A DNA stretch of 64,000 bases, taken from Argentina anserina (lineage: Eukaryota > Streptophyta > Magnoliopsida > Rosales > Rosaceae). Positions 11,635-22,167 of this stretch are shown here, piece by piece (position 1 is the first letter of the stretch; each line of letters opens with the position of its first letter). Location of the stretch: positions 5,518,001-5,582,000 of the forward strand of contig NC_065877.1 in NCBI RefSeq assembly GCF_933775445.1. Direction: 5' to 3'. A program made the translations under genes and the position numbers. Under the pieces are notes generated by a model. That model was not told the DNA's origin and did no database searches. It saw only the letters and a program-made list of their open reading frames with translations.

Positions 11635-12777
11635 TCAAGGAGTAATCATCTTCCACATGCTATCACATGTTTCATAGGCAGTCATCTTCTCTGCGTCAAT
11701 TTCAAAGTTCTGTACCTTTTTTGTATCTCTATCCACAATATCTGGAATATGACTTAAGGAGAACAAATTTATCGCAGTACCACCCCATCAAATGTACTAA
11801 GAGCTGCATACCAGAAAAGTGAATAAACAGATGAATGATATATTGAATTCGAATTCAGACATTATATGTATGTTGTAACTACAAGTGAGATCATGCAACT
11901 AGTTGGATACAGCCCATGATTCTTGACTGATCATCCAGGTTGGGTATAATATTCGTAACAGAAGCATACATCGAGAGCTTCCTCCTGCATATAAAAGAAC
12001 AACAGTTCATAACAAAAATGAAGTGTCAGTCTGTCGTATCTCAAGAGTAAAATAGCACTCGAAACAATCCATATATAACACTAGCATCAAACTTGACAGC
12101 ACTCACTGTGCTTTGAGCTCATCCTGCTTCTTTTTCTTCAACACTTTGTTCTTATCCACAACCGCAACCCTCTGGTGTTCCAAATCATCCATGTCGCTGC
12201 CGATACATGTGCTTGACACAAAAGCAAACGGAAATCAGTAACCATGGGGCCTCAACCTCTAGAATCAAGTCAGTGTTAAACAAACAAAACAACACTCATC
12301 TGAGCTCCTCCAGAATCAAATGCTCCAGCTGAACCCCCTCATCCAATTCTCTCTGAAGAAGCTCCAGTTCCTCATCAGCAACCGCCTCCGATTTCACCTC
12401 CTCTGTCTTCTTCTTGCAAGCTTCCAACTTTGTCTCATAATCTATTCCCACACACAACAAACTAGTCAGCAATCCAATGCCTTCAGCCAGCTACAATTTT
12501 GCAACTAAATTAAAAAATAATAATAATAATAATTAAAGACCATAGAAAGTAGAAAGTGAAATAAACTGAAGTGAAGTGACGAGAAGAGAAGAGAGGGACC
12601 TCGGAGCAATCTTTGGGCTTCGGCGAGGTCGGAATCGGTGTCGGAGCGGAGGGAATGGGAAGTTTGGATGCAGTGGGTCAAGTTGTTGAGGTCATTTTGG
12701 TCCTTCAAGGCACGAACGAGGTCGTCGCTGTAGGAGATCAGCGAATGGAAGTCGATGGCTCCAGAAGAGCCCGTCAT
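11635..12777 (-). CDS. SPC24: Kinetochore protein SPC24 homologue
   Basis: SPC24 is part of the NDC80 complex that links kinetochores to spindle microtubules. I rebuilt five exons by protein match: 12777-12600, 12441-12300, 12196-12107, 11984-11911 and 11741-11635, giving 196 residues, normal for plants. The N-terminus (ISYSDDLVRALKDQNDLNNL) and the acidic coiled coil (residues about 60-105) precede the C-terminal globular region with LSMYASVTNIIPNLDDQS and YIVDRDTKK. Exon phases join correctly. Two junctions are odd: exon 2 is followed by ATGAGT, not GT, and if not spliced there the frame hits TGA at once; intron 4 begins GTATCC, like a U12-type donor. A working gene would need non-canonical splicing at intron 2. 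Otherwise the product stops at about 107 residues. Confidence 0.8.
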
Positions 12778-12959
12778 TATTGATCTGAGATTCGACGACG
12801 GCGGAGAGGTCGGTCCCGATCTTTTTGGCTCTCGAATTAAAAAGTCTCTGCCCTCTACTAGGGATTTGCTTTTGAATTTGGGGCTGCTTAAGCGCGAAAA
12901 TACATAATTAGTTAATTTACTGATGTTAATTTGGAATATCACGCTGTCGATTCAGTAGC

Positions 12960-13041
12960 GTCAACATGTCCGAGTGGTTAAGGAGACAGACTCGAAATCT
13001 GTTGGGCTTTGCCTGCGCAGGTTCGAATCCTGCTGTTGACG
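12960..13041 (+). tRNA. tRNA-Ser, anticodon CGA
   Basis: An 82-base class II tRNA. The acceptor stem GTCAACA pairs with TGTTGAC, with discriminator G. The A box includes TGGTTAAGG. The anticodon loop CTCGAAA sits between CAGA and TCTG and gives anticodon CGA, which reads UCG serine codons. There is a long variable arm as expected for serine, and the T arm carries GGTTCGAATCC. There is no intron and no CCA, as usual for nuclear genes. Confidence 0.95.
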
Positions 13042-13043
13042 AC

Positions 13044-13049
13044 TTTTTT
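13044..13049 (+). terminator. Pol III terminator of tRNA-Ser
   Basis: A run of six T begins three bases after the tRNA 3' end. Confidence 0.8.
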
Positions 13050-13430
13050 CCTTATTTTTCACTTCCCAATGGTTGTTGCATTGGACTCTCCAACCATAAC
13101 AAGTTGTTTGTATAAGGGCATCTCACACCCTCTTCAAAATTGTACGTCGTTTGCAATGGATTTCTTTAACAAAACGACGCAGCATAAGCACAAACCCCCG
13201 AAATTCCCCACCTGCCCCCTCACAAAGCAAAGGACATCATTTTAACCCCGATCCAAGTCCACCATTATCGGCCCACACCAAGAAGGGTCTCTCTCTTGCT
13301 CTCTACAAAGAGCAATGAACCGCCATCTGAGCCTCATCGCATCTCGCTCCTCAAACCCTAACCAAACCTGAACTCTACGCCACCTCCTCCTCTATTCCAC
13401 CACCGTCGCATTCTCCGCACGTTCTTCCAG

Positions 13431-13689
13431 GTATCTCTCTCTCTCTCTCCCTCGCTTCGCTTCCACGGTTTTCATTCCCGCACGTCTCGAATATTCGTGA
13501 TCCATCTAGAAGCTAATTCGTATCATAGACTCTAGATCAGTCTCGTATATTTGCTTTGTCTTGATTCGATTTCATTCGCAATGAACAAATACATTGAGGA
13601 GCTGAAAAGTGTGGTAGAGCTAGGGTTTGGTTTTGTAATTGTGAATTATTTTCGAGTGTGAATATTTTAATGGAGTTGTGGTTGGGCAG
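13431..13689 (+). other. 5' UTR intron of UBA1
   Basis: The donor follows TTCTTCCAG at 13430 (GTATCT) and the acceptor is GGGCAG at 13689. The upstream CT-rich DNA (about 13270-13430) looks like a transcribed leader. The intron ends 13 bases before the chosen start codon. Confidence 0.6.
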
Positions 13690-13702
13690 TTCATCGCACT
13701 GT

Positions 13703-16700
13703 ATGCTTCCTAGAAAGAGAGAAGTGGGCGGAGAGGTTGCAGCACTACAAGGGGAACCAAACTTCGCCGACGAATCTCCGATCAAGAAGCTCTGCACCGA
13801 GGAGTCTAAGGGCACCGGCACCGGTAACGGAAAAAACATCAGCACCAGCGGCAGCAGCAGTAGCGACAAGCCGTCGATAATGGCATTGGGAAATGGGAAC
13901 TCTGGGGATATTGATGAGGATCTCCACAGCCGGCAGCTTGCGGTGTATGGCCGTGAGACGATGAGGCGTCTCTTTGCCTCCAACATTCTTGTCTCCGGGA
14001 TGCAAGGCCTTGGCGCTGAGATTGGTATGCGAAAAAACATTCTCTGAAGTTTCTTTTTTTTGGCAGTGGTGGATTTTGGTTCATGAGATGGAATAATTTG
14101 CGTTGCTTTAGATTTCGCGCATATTTGTATACAACATAGCTGATACCGAGGAAGAAGTGAATGAGTAATCATACTAGATTGTTATTTTTGTAATTGTATA
14201 GATCCATTGTTTCTAGATTATACTGAGGAAGAGTATAAACGGAATATATTGTAATGTTCTTAGATGGTTTAATATAGAAATCCTGGTGATACTTGCATGG
14301 TTTATGTAATGTCATTTGTCTTTGTTGCAGCAAAGAATCTTGTTCTTGCTGGTGTCAAGTCTGTGACCTTGCATGATGAAGGAGTTGTTGAGTTGTGGGA
14401 CCTGTCAGGCAATTTCTTTTTCTCAGAGGAAGATGTTGGAAAGAATCGAGCCCTTGCCTGTGTCCAAAAATTGCAAGAGCTTAACAATGCTGTACTCATT
14501 TCAACTCTGACTACTCAGCTCACTAAAGAGAAACTTTCTGATTACCAGGTAGTGTAACCTTCCTAGTTATTGATTTTCATGTAGAGTATCTCTTTGTGAC
14601 TGGCTTGTCTATGATTATATTATCATTACTATGAATCTTAAAGCTCCACAAAGTGTTGTTTCACTTGTTTGTAGTAAAATAGTCATAGTTTATTTTTGTG
14701 TGGAGGATGTGAAGGGTTACTAACTGATCAAATAATAAAATAAAAGATGGATTATTTCTCTGAGTTAAATTTCCTGTTTTGGGAAGATTATCTGCTAATT
14801 ATGCTTTGATAAAATTCAAATATTTAATTGTGCCTTATCTATTGAGGTAATGCTCTATATGAATTCGCTTTCTTTGCTTTTCCTTATGCACTTCCATTGA
14901 GCTTGGTATTTCAATCCTGCAGGCTGTTGTTTTCACTGATATTAGCTTAGAAAAAGCAATTGAATTCGATGATTATTGCCATAATCATCAGCCTCCAATC
15001 TCGTTTATCAAGTCTGAAGTACGGGGTCTTTTCGGCAGTGTATTTTGTGACTTTGGTCCCGAGTTCACTGTTCTTGATGTTGATGGCGAGGATCCACACA
15101 CAGGCATAGTCGCATCAATCAGCAACGACAACCCTGCTATGATATCGTGCGTCGATGATGAGAGGCTTGAGTTTCAGGATGGGGATTTGGTTTTGTTCAC
15201 TGAAGTCCATGGAATGACTGAAATGAATGATGGAAAACCGAGGAAGATAAAGAATGCAAGGCCGTACTCATTCACAATGGAGGAGGACACTACAAATTAC
15301 GGAGCATATGAGAAAGGTGGTATAGTCACACAGGTTAAGCAACCAAAGGTGTTGAAATTTAAGCCCTTGCGAGAAGCTGTCAAAGAACCTGGAGATTTCC
15401 TTCTGATTGACTTCTCCAAGTTTGATCGTCCACCTCTCTTGCACCTGGCATTTCAGGCACTAGATAAGTTCATATCAGAGTTGGGACGCTTCCCTGTTGC
15501 TGGATCCGAGGATGATGCTACAAAGTTCATATCATTGGTTACTAGCATAAATGATAGCTTGGCAGACGGGAAGCTTGAGGAGATTGATCAGAAGATTCTT
15601 CATCATTTTGCCTTTGGTGCTAGGGCTGTGCTGAATCCTATGGCTGCCATGTTTGGTGGTATTGTTGGTCAGGAAGTTGTGAAGGCCTGTTCTGCAAAAT
15701 TTCACCCTCTTTTCCAGGTAATTAACTGCCAAATGCCCTTAAAATTTGATTTCAATACCAAGTCTAATTCAATCCCCTTTGGAAGTTCAGTTGCTGGTTC
15801 CTCCTAATAGGTTGAAGTTTTTATTGAGATGTTTATTTGCTTTTTTGCAGTTTTTCTACTTTGATTCGGTAGAATCGCTTCCAACAGAAGCATCGGACCC
15901 TAGTGATTTGAAGCCACTAAACAGTCGTTATGATGCACAAATTTCAGTATTTGGAGCGAAGTTGCAGAAAAAGCTGGAGGAGTCAAAAGTGTTCACTGTT
16001 GGATCTGGTGCACTAGGATGCGAGTTTTTGAAGAATTTAGCGCTGATGGGCGTTGCCTGTGGTCAAGAAGGTAAATTAACAATCACAGATGATGATGTCA
16101 TTGAGAAGAGTAACCTTAGCAGACAATTTCTCTTCCGCGATTGGAACATTGGGCAAGCAAAGTCAACAGTTGCTGCTACCGCTGCTGCACAGATAAACAG
16201 TCGTTTTAATATTGAAGCACTGCAGAACCGTGCCAGCCCTGAGTCTGAAAATGTGTTTAATGATACTTTCTGGGAGAATTTGGATGTTGTTATCAATGCT
16301 CTAGATAATGTGAATGCCAGGCTTTACATCGATCAGCGATGCTTGTATTTCCAGAAGCCACTTTTGGAATCAGGTACCCTAGGTGCCAAGTGCAACACAC
16401 AGATGGTGATTCCTCACTTGACTGAAAATTATGGAGCATCAAGGGATCCACCAGAAAAGCAAGCACCTATGTGCACAGTTCATTCATTTCCTCACAACAT
16501 TGACCACTGCTTGACATGGGCTCGATCCGAGTTTGAGGGTTTACTTGAGAAGATCCCTGCGGAAGTAAATGCCTACTTGACAAATCCTAGTGAGTACACT
16601 ACTGCAATGAAGAATGCTGGTGATGCTCAGGCAAGGAATAACTTGGAAAGTGTCATTGAATGCCTTGACAAGGAGAGATGTGAGACATTTCAAGATTGCA

Positions 16701-18464
16701 TTACCTGGGCCCGTCTAAAGTAATGTTTATACTATTTTATTCAATTTATTTTAATTCACTAACTATCATTTTAAATGTAATGCGTTGTTCTTGATGGAAC
16801 CAGGTTTGAGGACTACTTTTCCAACCGTGTGAAGCAATTAACGTATACTTTTCCTGAGGACGCTACAACCAGTAGTGGGACCCCATTCTGGTCTGCTCCC
16901 AAGCGTTTCCCTCGCCCACTGGTGTTCTCAGTTGATGATCTCAGCCACCTTCAGTTTATACTGGCATCATCCATACTACGAGCTGAGACATTCAACATTG
17001 AAATTCCTGACTGGGTCAAGTCTACTCAAAAGTTTGCTGAGGCTGTTAACAATGTCATGGTTCCTGAATTTGAGCCTAAAAAGGACGTGAAGATTGTAAC
17101 AGATGAGAAAGCTACAAACATTCTACCAGCATCCATTGATGATGCTGCTGTCATCAACGAGTTAGTTTTGAAGTTAGAAAAATGCAAGGAGCAGCTCCCA
17201 CCTGCCTTCAAGATGAATCCTATACAATTTGAGAAGGTTTGCCTTTCATTATTTTCTTCTCTTGTAGAAATTTATGTCTAGTTGGCCATCACATTCACTA
17301 AATCATCTCAGGCTTGTGGCATTTAAGAGTCTGCATCCTTTATACAAGAGCGGTTGTGTGACATTGAGCTTATAGTTTGAATGTGTTGAAAGTTGATATA
17401 GGTAGTTGAGTGTGTATGAACCATCTTCCAGAACGTGAATTGGGTGTGCTGTTATGTTTTATGATATTTAACATATTAATTATAATTCTCACTCACCGGA
17501 TTAAAGAGATACACCTTTTAAAAATTATTGGGTTTTCAAATATACATTCAACATCTTCCAACACTTTATGGATCATGCTTTTTTTTTGTTTGAAGTTCAC
17601 AGAAATATATTCTTCAGAACTAGTTTTGTTAGCCAGAATGATGAAACAGACTTCGTAGCTATTTTCCATAATTATATATCCTGCTGAATATAACTGTGTA
17701 AAGATTTGAATATTTTAACCTGCATCACAACTCATTATCCAGCCGAACTTTTGACATGTTGTATATCTTCCTTGCATAGACTAGTTCATAATGACAGGGC
17801 AAGTATTTGCTGTCATAAGACATCTTACAGATTACTGATGTTAGGGCACTTTTCACTTGTCATACAGGATGATGACACAAACTATCATATGGATGTAATA
17901 GCTGGATTTGCAAATATGAGGGCAAGGAACTATGGTATCCCTGAAGTCGACAAGCTGAAGGCCAAATTCATTGCTGGTAGAATCATTCCTGCAATTGCAA
18001 CATCTACTGCTCTTGCAACTGGTCTAGTCTGCTTGGAGCTGTATAAGGTTCTAGCTGGAGGGCACAAGATAGAGGACTACCGAAACACCTTTGCCAATCT
18101 TGCTCTTCCTTTGTTTTCCATGGCTGAACCGGTACCTCCTAAAGTCATCAAGCACCAAGATATGAGCTGGACAGTTTGGGACAGGTGGATTATAAAGGAC
18201 AACCCAACTTTGAAGCAGCTTCTTAATTGGCTCAAAGGAAAGGGCTTAAATGCCTACAGCATCTCATATGGCAGCTGTCTTCTTTTTAACAGCATGTTCC
18301 CCAAGCACAGAGAACGCATGGACAAACATATGGTGGATTTGGCTAGGGATGTGGCAAAGGCAGAGCTGCCCCCATATCGGAACCACTTTGATGTGGTGGT
18401 GGCCTGCGAAGACGATGATGATAATGATATTGACATCCCTCAGATCTCCATTTACTTCAAGTAG
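13703..18464 (+). CDS. UBA1: Ubiquitin-activating enzyme E1
   Basis: E1 adenylates ubiquitin with ATP, binds it as a thioester and passes it to E2 enzymes. Six coding exons: 13703-14024, 14331-14548, 14923-15717, 15851-16719, 16804-17236 and 17868-18464. They join in frame to 1077 residues, the expected length. The ATG at 13703 (MLPRKR) is chosen because it lies just after the 5' UTR intron acceptor and matches plant E1 starts. After a Ser/Gly-rich N-terminus come the inactive adenylation half ([16 protein letters not shown]), the active adenylation half with nucleotide loop [12 protein letters not shown] near residue 497 and [16 protein letters not shown], the catalytic cysteine (Cys653 in PMCTVHSFP), and the C-terminal ubiquitin-fold domain. 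No damage is visible. Its 3' end was duplicated downstream (see 21007-21660). Confidence 0.97.
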
Positions 18465-19027
18465 ACATTTTGGCTTATCAGAGCTTAGTGAAGAAAGACG
18501 TGTAGGATGAGCAAAATGTTTTCTTAAAAGAACCCAATTAGCGAATTTGAGTTTCCCTTGATATAAGCAGAGAACTGATGACATATTTCGCTGTGTTCAG
18601 AGATGTTTAGAGATTTAGCAGTTTTCCAATATTGTTGCGTGTGGTTAAATCGATGCTGAATCTCTGTTGAAGCTGTTCAGGTTTATATGCTCACACCCTT
18701 AAGGTATGCTGATTTATTTCCTGCCGATAGTACTATAACACTGCCTGCAGTCTCGACGTTTTACGCTAACAGTTTGATTCTCCTAACATCCCTCAACAAA
18801 CAAATTCGGAATTTAGGGTGTCGTCGTTAGATGTGGTAATTGTTGCTGGGTCTCACAAGTTTTCAGCTGCAAGATCTTTCCACGCATAATAGTTTTATGA
18901 GTAAAGTATCTGTTCTTTCTCGAAAATAATATGTAAAGCAACATCTTTGTCCAGCATGTTGAACACATGCAGTTGCTGAAAGAAATTGCAAAAATGAGAA
19001 ACGGGAAGGATCGTGGTCTAATTTTAG
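18465..19027. other. Intergenic DNA between convergent UBA1 and GRAS copy 1
   Basis: This contains the 3' UTRs of both genes. A stretch near 18957-19000 (with ACATGCAGTTGCTGAAA) recurs beyond GRAS copy 2 near 22105, part of the duplicated unit. Confidence 0.6.
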
Positions 19028-20623
19028 CTAGCTTTGGTGTTCCCATGTTGAAACTCTAACCAAAGGATGCCCCCTCCATTCCAAGGCCATTTCATTTCCA
19101 TTCTGTCCTGCAATCCTTATTCCGTAGGCGCTGTCGTCTCCAACAATTTCCTTCGCTTCCAACAAGTTCTTTTTGCTGAGTCTACGACCCTCCAGCCCAG
19201 ACCATGGTTGACTTTGGCGAGCGTCCTTCATTTCGCTCCAGTTCTGGAGCCAAGCCTGCGACGAGACAAATGGTGCTAGGAAGATGCATTCCATCACCAT
19301 TCTTGCCTCTGCTAGATGACTTGGGAAATTTGACTCCATCGACTTCGATAAGGCCTGGTAATGTACCAGATTCCTATCAAAGAACGAGCTGAAATCCAAC
19401 TGATTACCAAGTCCATCACAAGCCTCCCCATCACCAAAGGTTACAATTCCTTTTCTTCCAGTTTTGTAGTTCCCAGATGTGGCTAACATATCCTTAGCCA
19501 GTCTCAGAAATTCCATGGCACGACTTCTACTTCTCCTCCTCCTCACGTGTGGAAGCGAAACCATACAGTTAAAGGCTAAGAATTCTCCTACAGCCCTCTT
19601 TTTTGTCTTCTTTATCTCTGCCACCAGATCCTTTAGTGTAACTTCCTCCACCTTCAAGCTTAGGCCAAAAGATCTTGCATGTTTTTGGAGTTGCTTCTTC
19701 CTTTCGTCAAATGTCCCCTGTAGAGCACACTCAATTTCTTCATCATCCCATTTGATTGCTGTCACTTTCAGTGTTTTGAGTCTTTGTGCTAGAGCTTCAA
19801 TTATCTGTGACAACTGCAACCCTTCTCCCATATCGAAATCTACTATGTGAACAATCTCTGTATCCTCAGGAATAGCCTCTAGGATTGCTGAATTTGCTGC
19901 ATAGTGAGCAAACTTCCCATAGGGAAAGTTCTGGTAGAACAACTTAAATGCAGCCCCAAAATTCTTGTATGATTGTTGTTTCAGATAATCAACATCGCCT
20001 TGTTGATCATCAACAACTTCTCGACACAAATGAAATGCTAGACGATCCAAAGTATGACCAATGGGGCTGACTTTATCTTTGATGCATCTGAAAATTACCT
20101 CCTCTAGCTCCTTCTGTCCATTCTCCATGGATTCTGCATAAGCCTTGAGAAGATGACGAATACTAGATTCGTTATCTATTTCCACCACTTCAGTAGGAAT
20201 GACCAGTGATGTTGATGCTGAGTCCATTGATGATACTTCAGAAGTCACCAATGAATTTGACATACAATCTCCTTCAGTAAATTGTGAGGTAACTTCTGAA
20301 GGAAACCACCCTTCACTTCCTCCCAAGAAATCACCAAACAAACAGTCCATCATCAAATCAGGGTCAACTTCTTCCGAAGTCATTGGAAATTCCACCACCT
20401 GTGATGAGACCCGAATCAGATCATCACCCTGAAACACGGTGGCGAAAGGGTATGAACAAGTTTCGGATAAGTCAGAAAATACATCTGACTTGAGGACCAA
20501 AGAAGAAAAATCTGAGCTACCAATTGGAGTATCATCTATGTTCATGAGATCAGATTGATCAAAAGGTGAGTTCATCAGATTGTGGAATGGCCAAGAAGAC
20601 TCAAGAAGTGGAGAATAGTCCAT
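19028..20623 (-). CDS. GRAS family transcription regulator, copy 1
   Basis: A single-exon protein of 531 residues. The N-terminal 150 residues are acidic and Ser-rich, a probable activation region. The GRAS domain starts near residue 153: leucine heptad region I (SIRHLLKAYAESMENGQ), VHIID-type motif (VHIVDFDMGEGLQ), leucine heptad region II, PFYRE-like region with LAFNCMVSLPH, and a C-terminal SAW region ending in WRGHPLVRVSTW. There is no DELLA motif, so it is not a gibberellin repressor. The DMGEG and FNCMVSLPH motifs resemble the NSP2-like branch, but the target pathway is not known from sequence. It is paralogous to copy 2, 1.5 kb upstream on the same strand, and the two also share promoter sequence. 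Confidence 0.92.
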   Translation of the reverse strand: MDYSPLLESSWPFHNLMNSPFDQSDLMNIDDTPIGSSDFSSLVLKSDVFSDLSETCSYPFATVFQGDDLIRVSSQVVEFPMTSEEVDPDLMMDCLFGDFLGGSEGWFPSEVTSQFTEGDCMSNSLVTSEVSSMDSASTSLVIPTEVVEIDNESSIRHLLKAYAESMENGQKELEEVIFRCIKDKVSPIGHTLDRLAFHLCREVVDDQQGDVDYLKQQSYKNFGAAFKLFYQNFPYGKFAHYAANSAILEAIPEDTEIVHIVDFDMGEGLQLSQIIEALAQRLKTLKVTAIKWDDEEIECALQGTFDERKKQLQKHARSFGLSLKVEEVTLKDLVAEIKKTKKRAVGEFLAFNCMVSLPHVRRRRSRSRAMEFLRLAKDMLATSGNYKTGRKGIVTFGDGEACDGLGNQLDFSSFFDRNLVHYQALSKSMESNFPSHLAEARMVMECIFLAPFVSSQAWLQNWSEMKDARQSQPWSGLEGRRLSKKNLLEAKEIVGDDSAYGIRIAGQNGNEMALEWRGHPLVRVSTWEHQS

Positions 20624-20849
20624 CTCCTTTTTTTTTTATGAATGGTAAAAACTGAAATATATGAAGATGAAGACTCTGGTGGGTTTGATCATGTAAAACA
20701 GTCTGATTAGGTGTGTATAGGCTGATCAACAACAATATAGAGACAAGCTATGACATTTAAAATACTCAGAATAAGAAGATCATAATTAATTGGGAGAATT
20801 TCCAATCACTATCTCATTATCTTCAAAAACAAAGTAAGCAAATACAAAT

Positions 20850-20990
20850 CTCCATCACCTACTTTTCTACAAACTTCATTGCAATCCAAAAAGGTTCCCT
20901 GCTCAAGTTTCTTCCTTTCCTTGGAAGTTTCTTGGAAGGTGTCTTACATGTTGCATGTATCCTTTGTTTTTTAATCGAGAATTTAGCTAG
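20850..20990 (-). promoter_or_regulatory. Upstream region of GRAS copy 1 conserved in copy 2
   Basis: This stretch matches 24005-24130 upstream of GRAS copy 2, including GTTTCTTCCTTTC and TGCATGTATCCTTTGTTTTT. It marks the distal end of the duplicated unit and may hold shared promoter elements. The E1 pseudogene begins immediately after it. Confidence 0.6.
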
Positions 20991-21006
20991 AAAGATTACT
21001 ATTCAT

Positions 21007-21660
21007 GTCTACCAGAACTCAGAAGTTTGCTGATACTGTTAACAATGTGACAGCACCTGAATTTCAGGCCACGAAAGATGTGAAGACTGCGACAGATAAG
21101 AAAGCTACAAACCTCCTACTGTCGCAGATTATTTATGTTGTGGTTACCAGTTCAACTTGGTTTTGAAAATGCAAGGTGGAGCTGCCACCTGCCTTCAGAT
21201 TGAATCCTATTCTGTCCAAGGAGATTTGTATTTTTGCCATTTTCTTCACATTTTTACAAGTTGGAAATCACATTTATGATACTACTCAAGCTTGCACCCC
21301 TGTAATCCTTATACAGTAGTCCTATGATCGAGCAATAGAAAGTACGTACATAGGAAATAATTTGCTTTCATCTCTACTGTTTTCAGTAGTAACTGAAAAC
21401 TTGCAACAGAAGCCTTATCATTGGCATTTGGCAATGACAGTCATGAATCCCATAAATGATGTTAGAGAGTTTTTCATATGTACTGAATTTTCAGGAGGCT
21501 AACACAAACTATAACATGAACGAATAGCTGGATCTGCAAATGGCTGGATTTCAGACTGCAACATATACTTCTGTGGCAACTGGTCTTATCTGCTTGCAGC
21601 TCTATATGGTGTCTTAATGAGGGCAGAAGACATCCCTCAGATATCAATTTATCTCATAAA
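21007..21660 (+). pseudogene. Decayed copy of the UBA1 3' end
   Basis: Bases 21007-21240 align with UBA1 exon 5 from about 17019: AGAAGTTTGCTGA, CTGTTAACAATGT and GAAAGCTACAAAC match closely. Intron 5 sequence is still recognisable (near 21280-21310, compare 17290-17350). Exon 6 survives as scraps: ATAGCTGGATCTGCAAAT near 21523, GCAACTGGTCTTATCTGCTTG near 21576, and GACATCCCTCAGAT near 21629. Internal deletions and in-frame stops make it non-coding. Retained intron sequence shows a DNA duplication and not a processed copy. It is collinear with the real gene and sits in the same position relative to GRAS copy 2 as UBA1 does to copy 1. Confidence 0.88.
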
Positions 21661-22167
21661 AGGTATCTTAGTGGATTAGAACTACAGAAGCAAATTAGTA
21701 TGCATTGTATTGAGGTAAAACTCTGTTTTTTTTTTTTGGAAATAAATAAATGATTTAAAAGCCTTGTTTCTTATTGTAAGTTAGGATGGTGTAAGCAGGA
21801 AGATGAGTATTTCTTTCTGAGTTCAGGTATACCTAGTATTAATCAATATTGTATGTAGTAACTAAGCCGGTGAACTGTTTTACAGTATTAGGTCAAAGCT
21901 TTAAAATCTTTCTGTTGACTTTTACTATTTTAGTGACAAGTCAGTTTCCTAGTATGAGTAGTATCACTGAAGGACATATCAGTATAGTTTTTACCAGGAT
22001 ACTAGAAAAGGCCTTATAGCAAACAATCTGTCAACTTAGTTTATGTTCTTTTCTACAACATAGAAGACAATCAAATATGTGCAGAAACTATTGAGGTATG
22101 TCCAGCATGCTAAATACATGCAGTTGCTGAAATAATTTTGAAGAAAAAATGTTCTACTTTTAGTTAG
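21661..22167. other. Intergenic DNA downstream of GRAS copy 2
   Basis: No gene. The end next to GRAS copy 2 resembles the 3' flank of copy 1. A T-run occurs near 21727-21738. Confidence 0.5.

Noticed and set aside
13009..13245. 78-codon frame after the tRNA
   Set aside because: Its start lies inside the tRNA gene, and the region is promoter and leader of UBA1.
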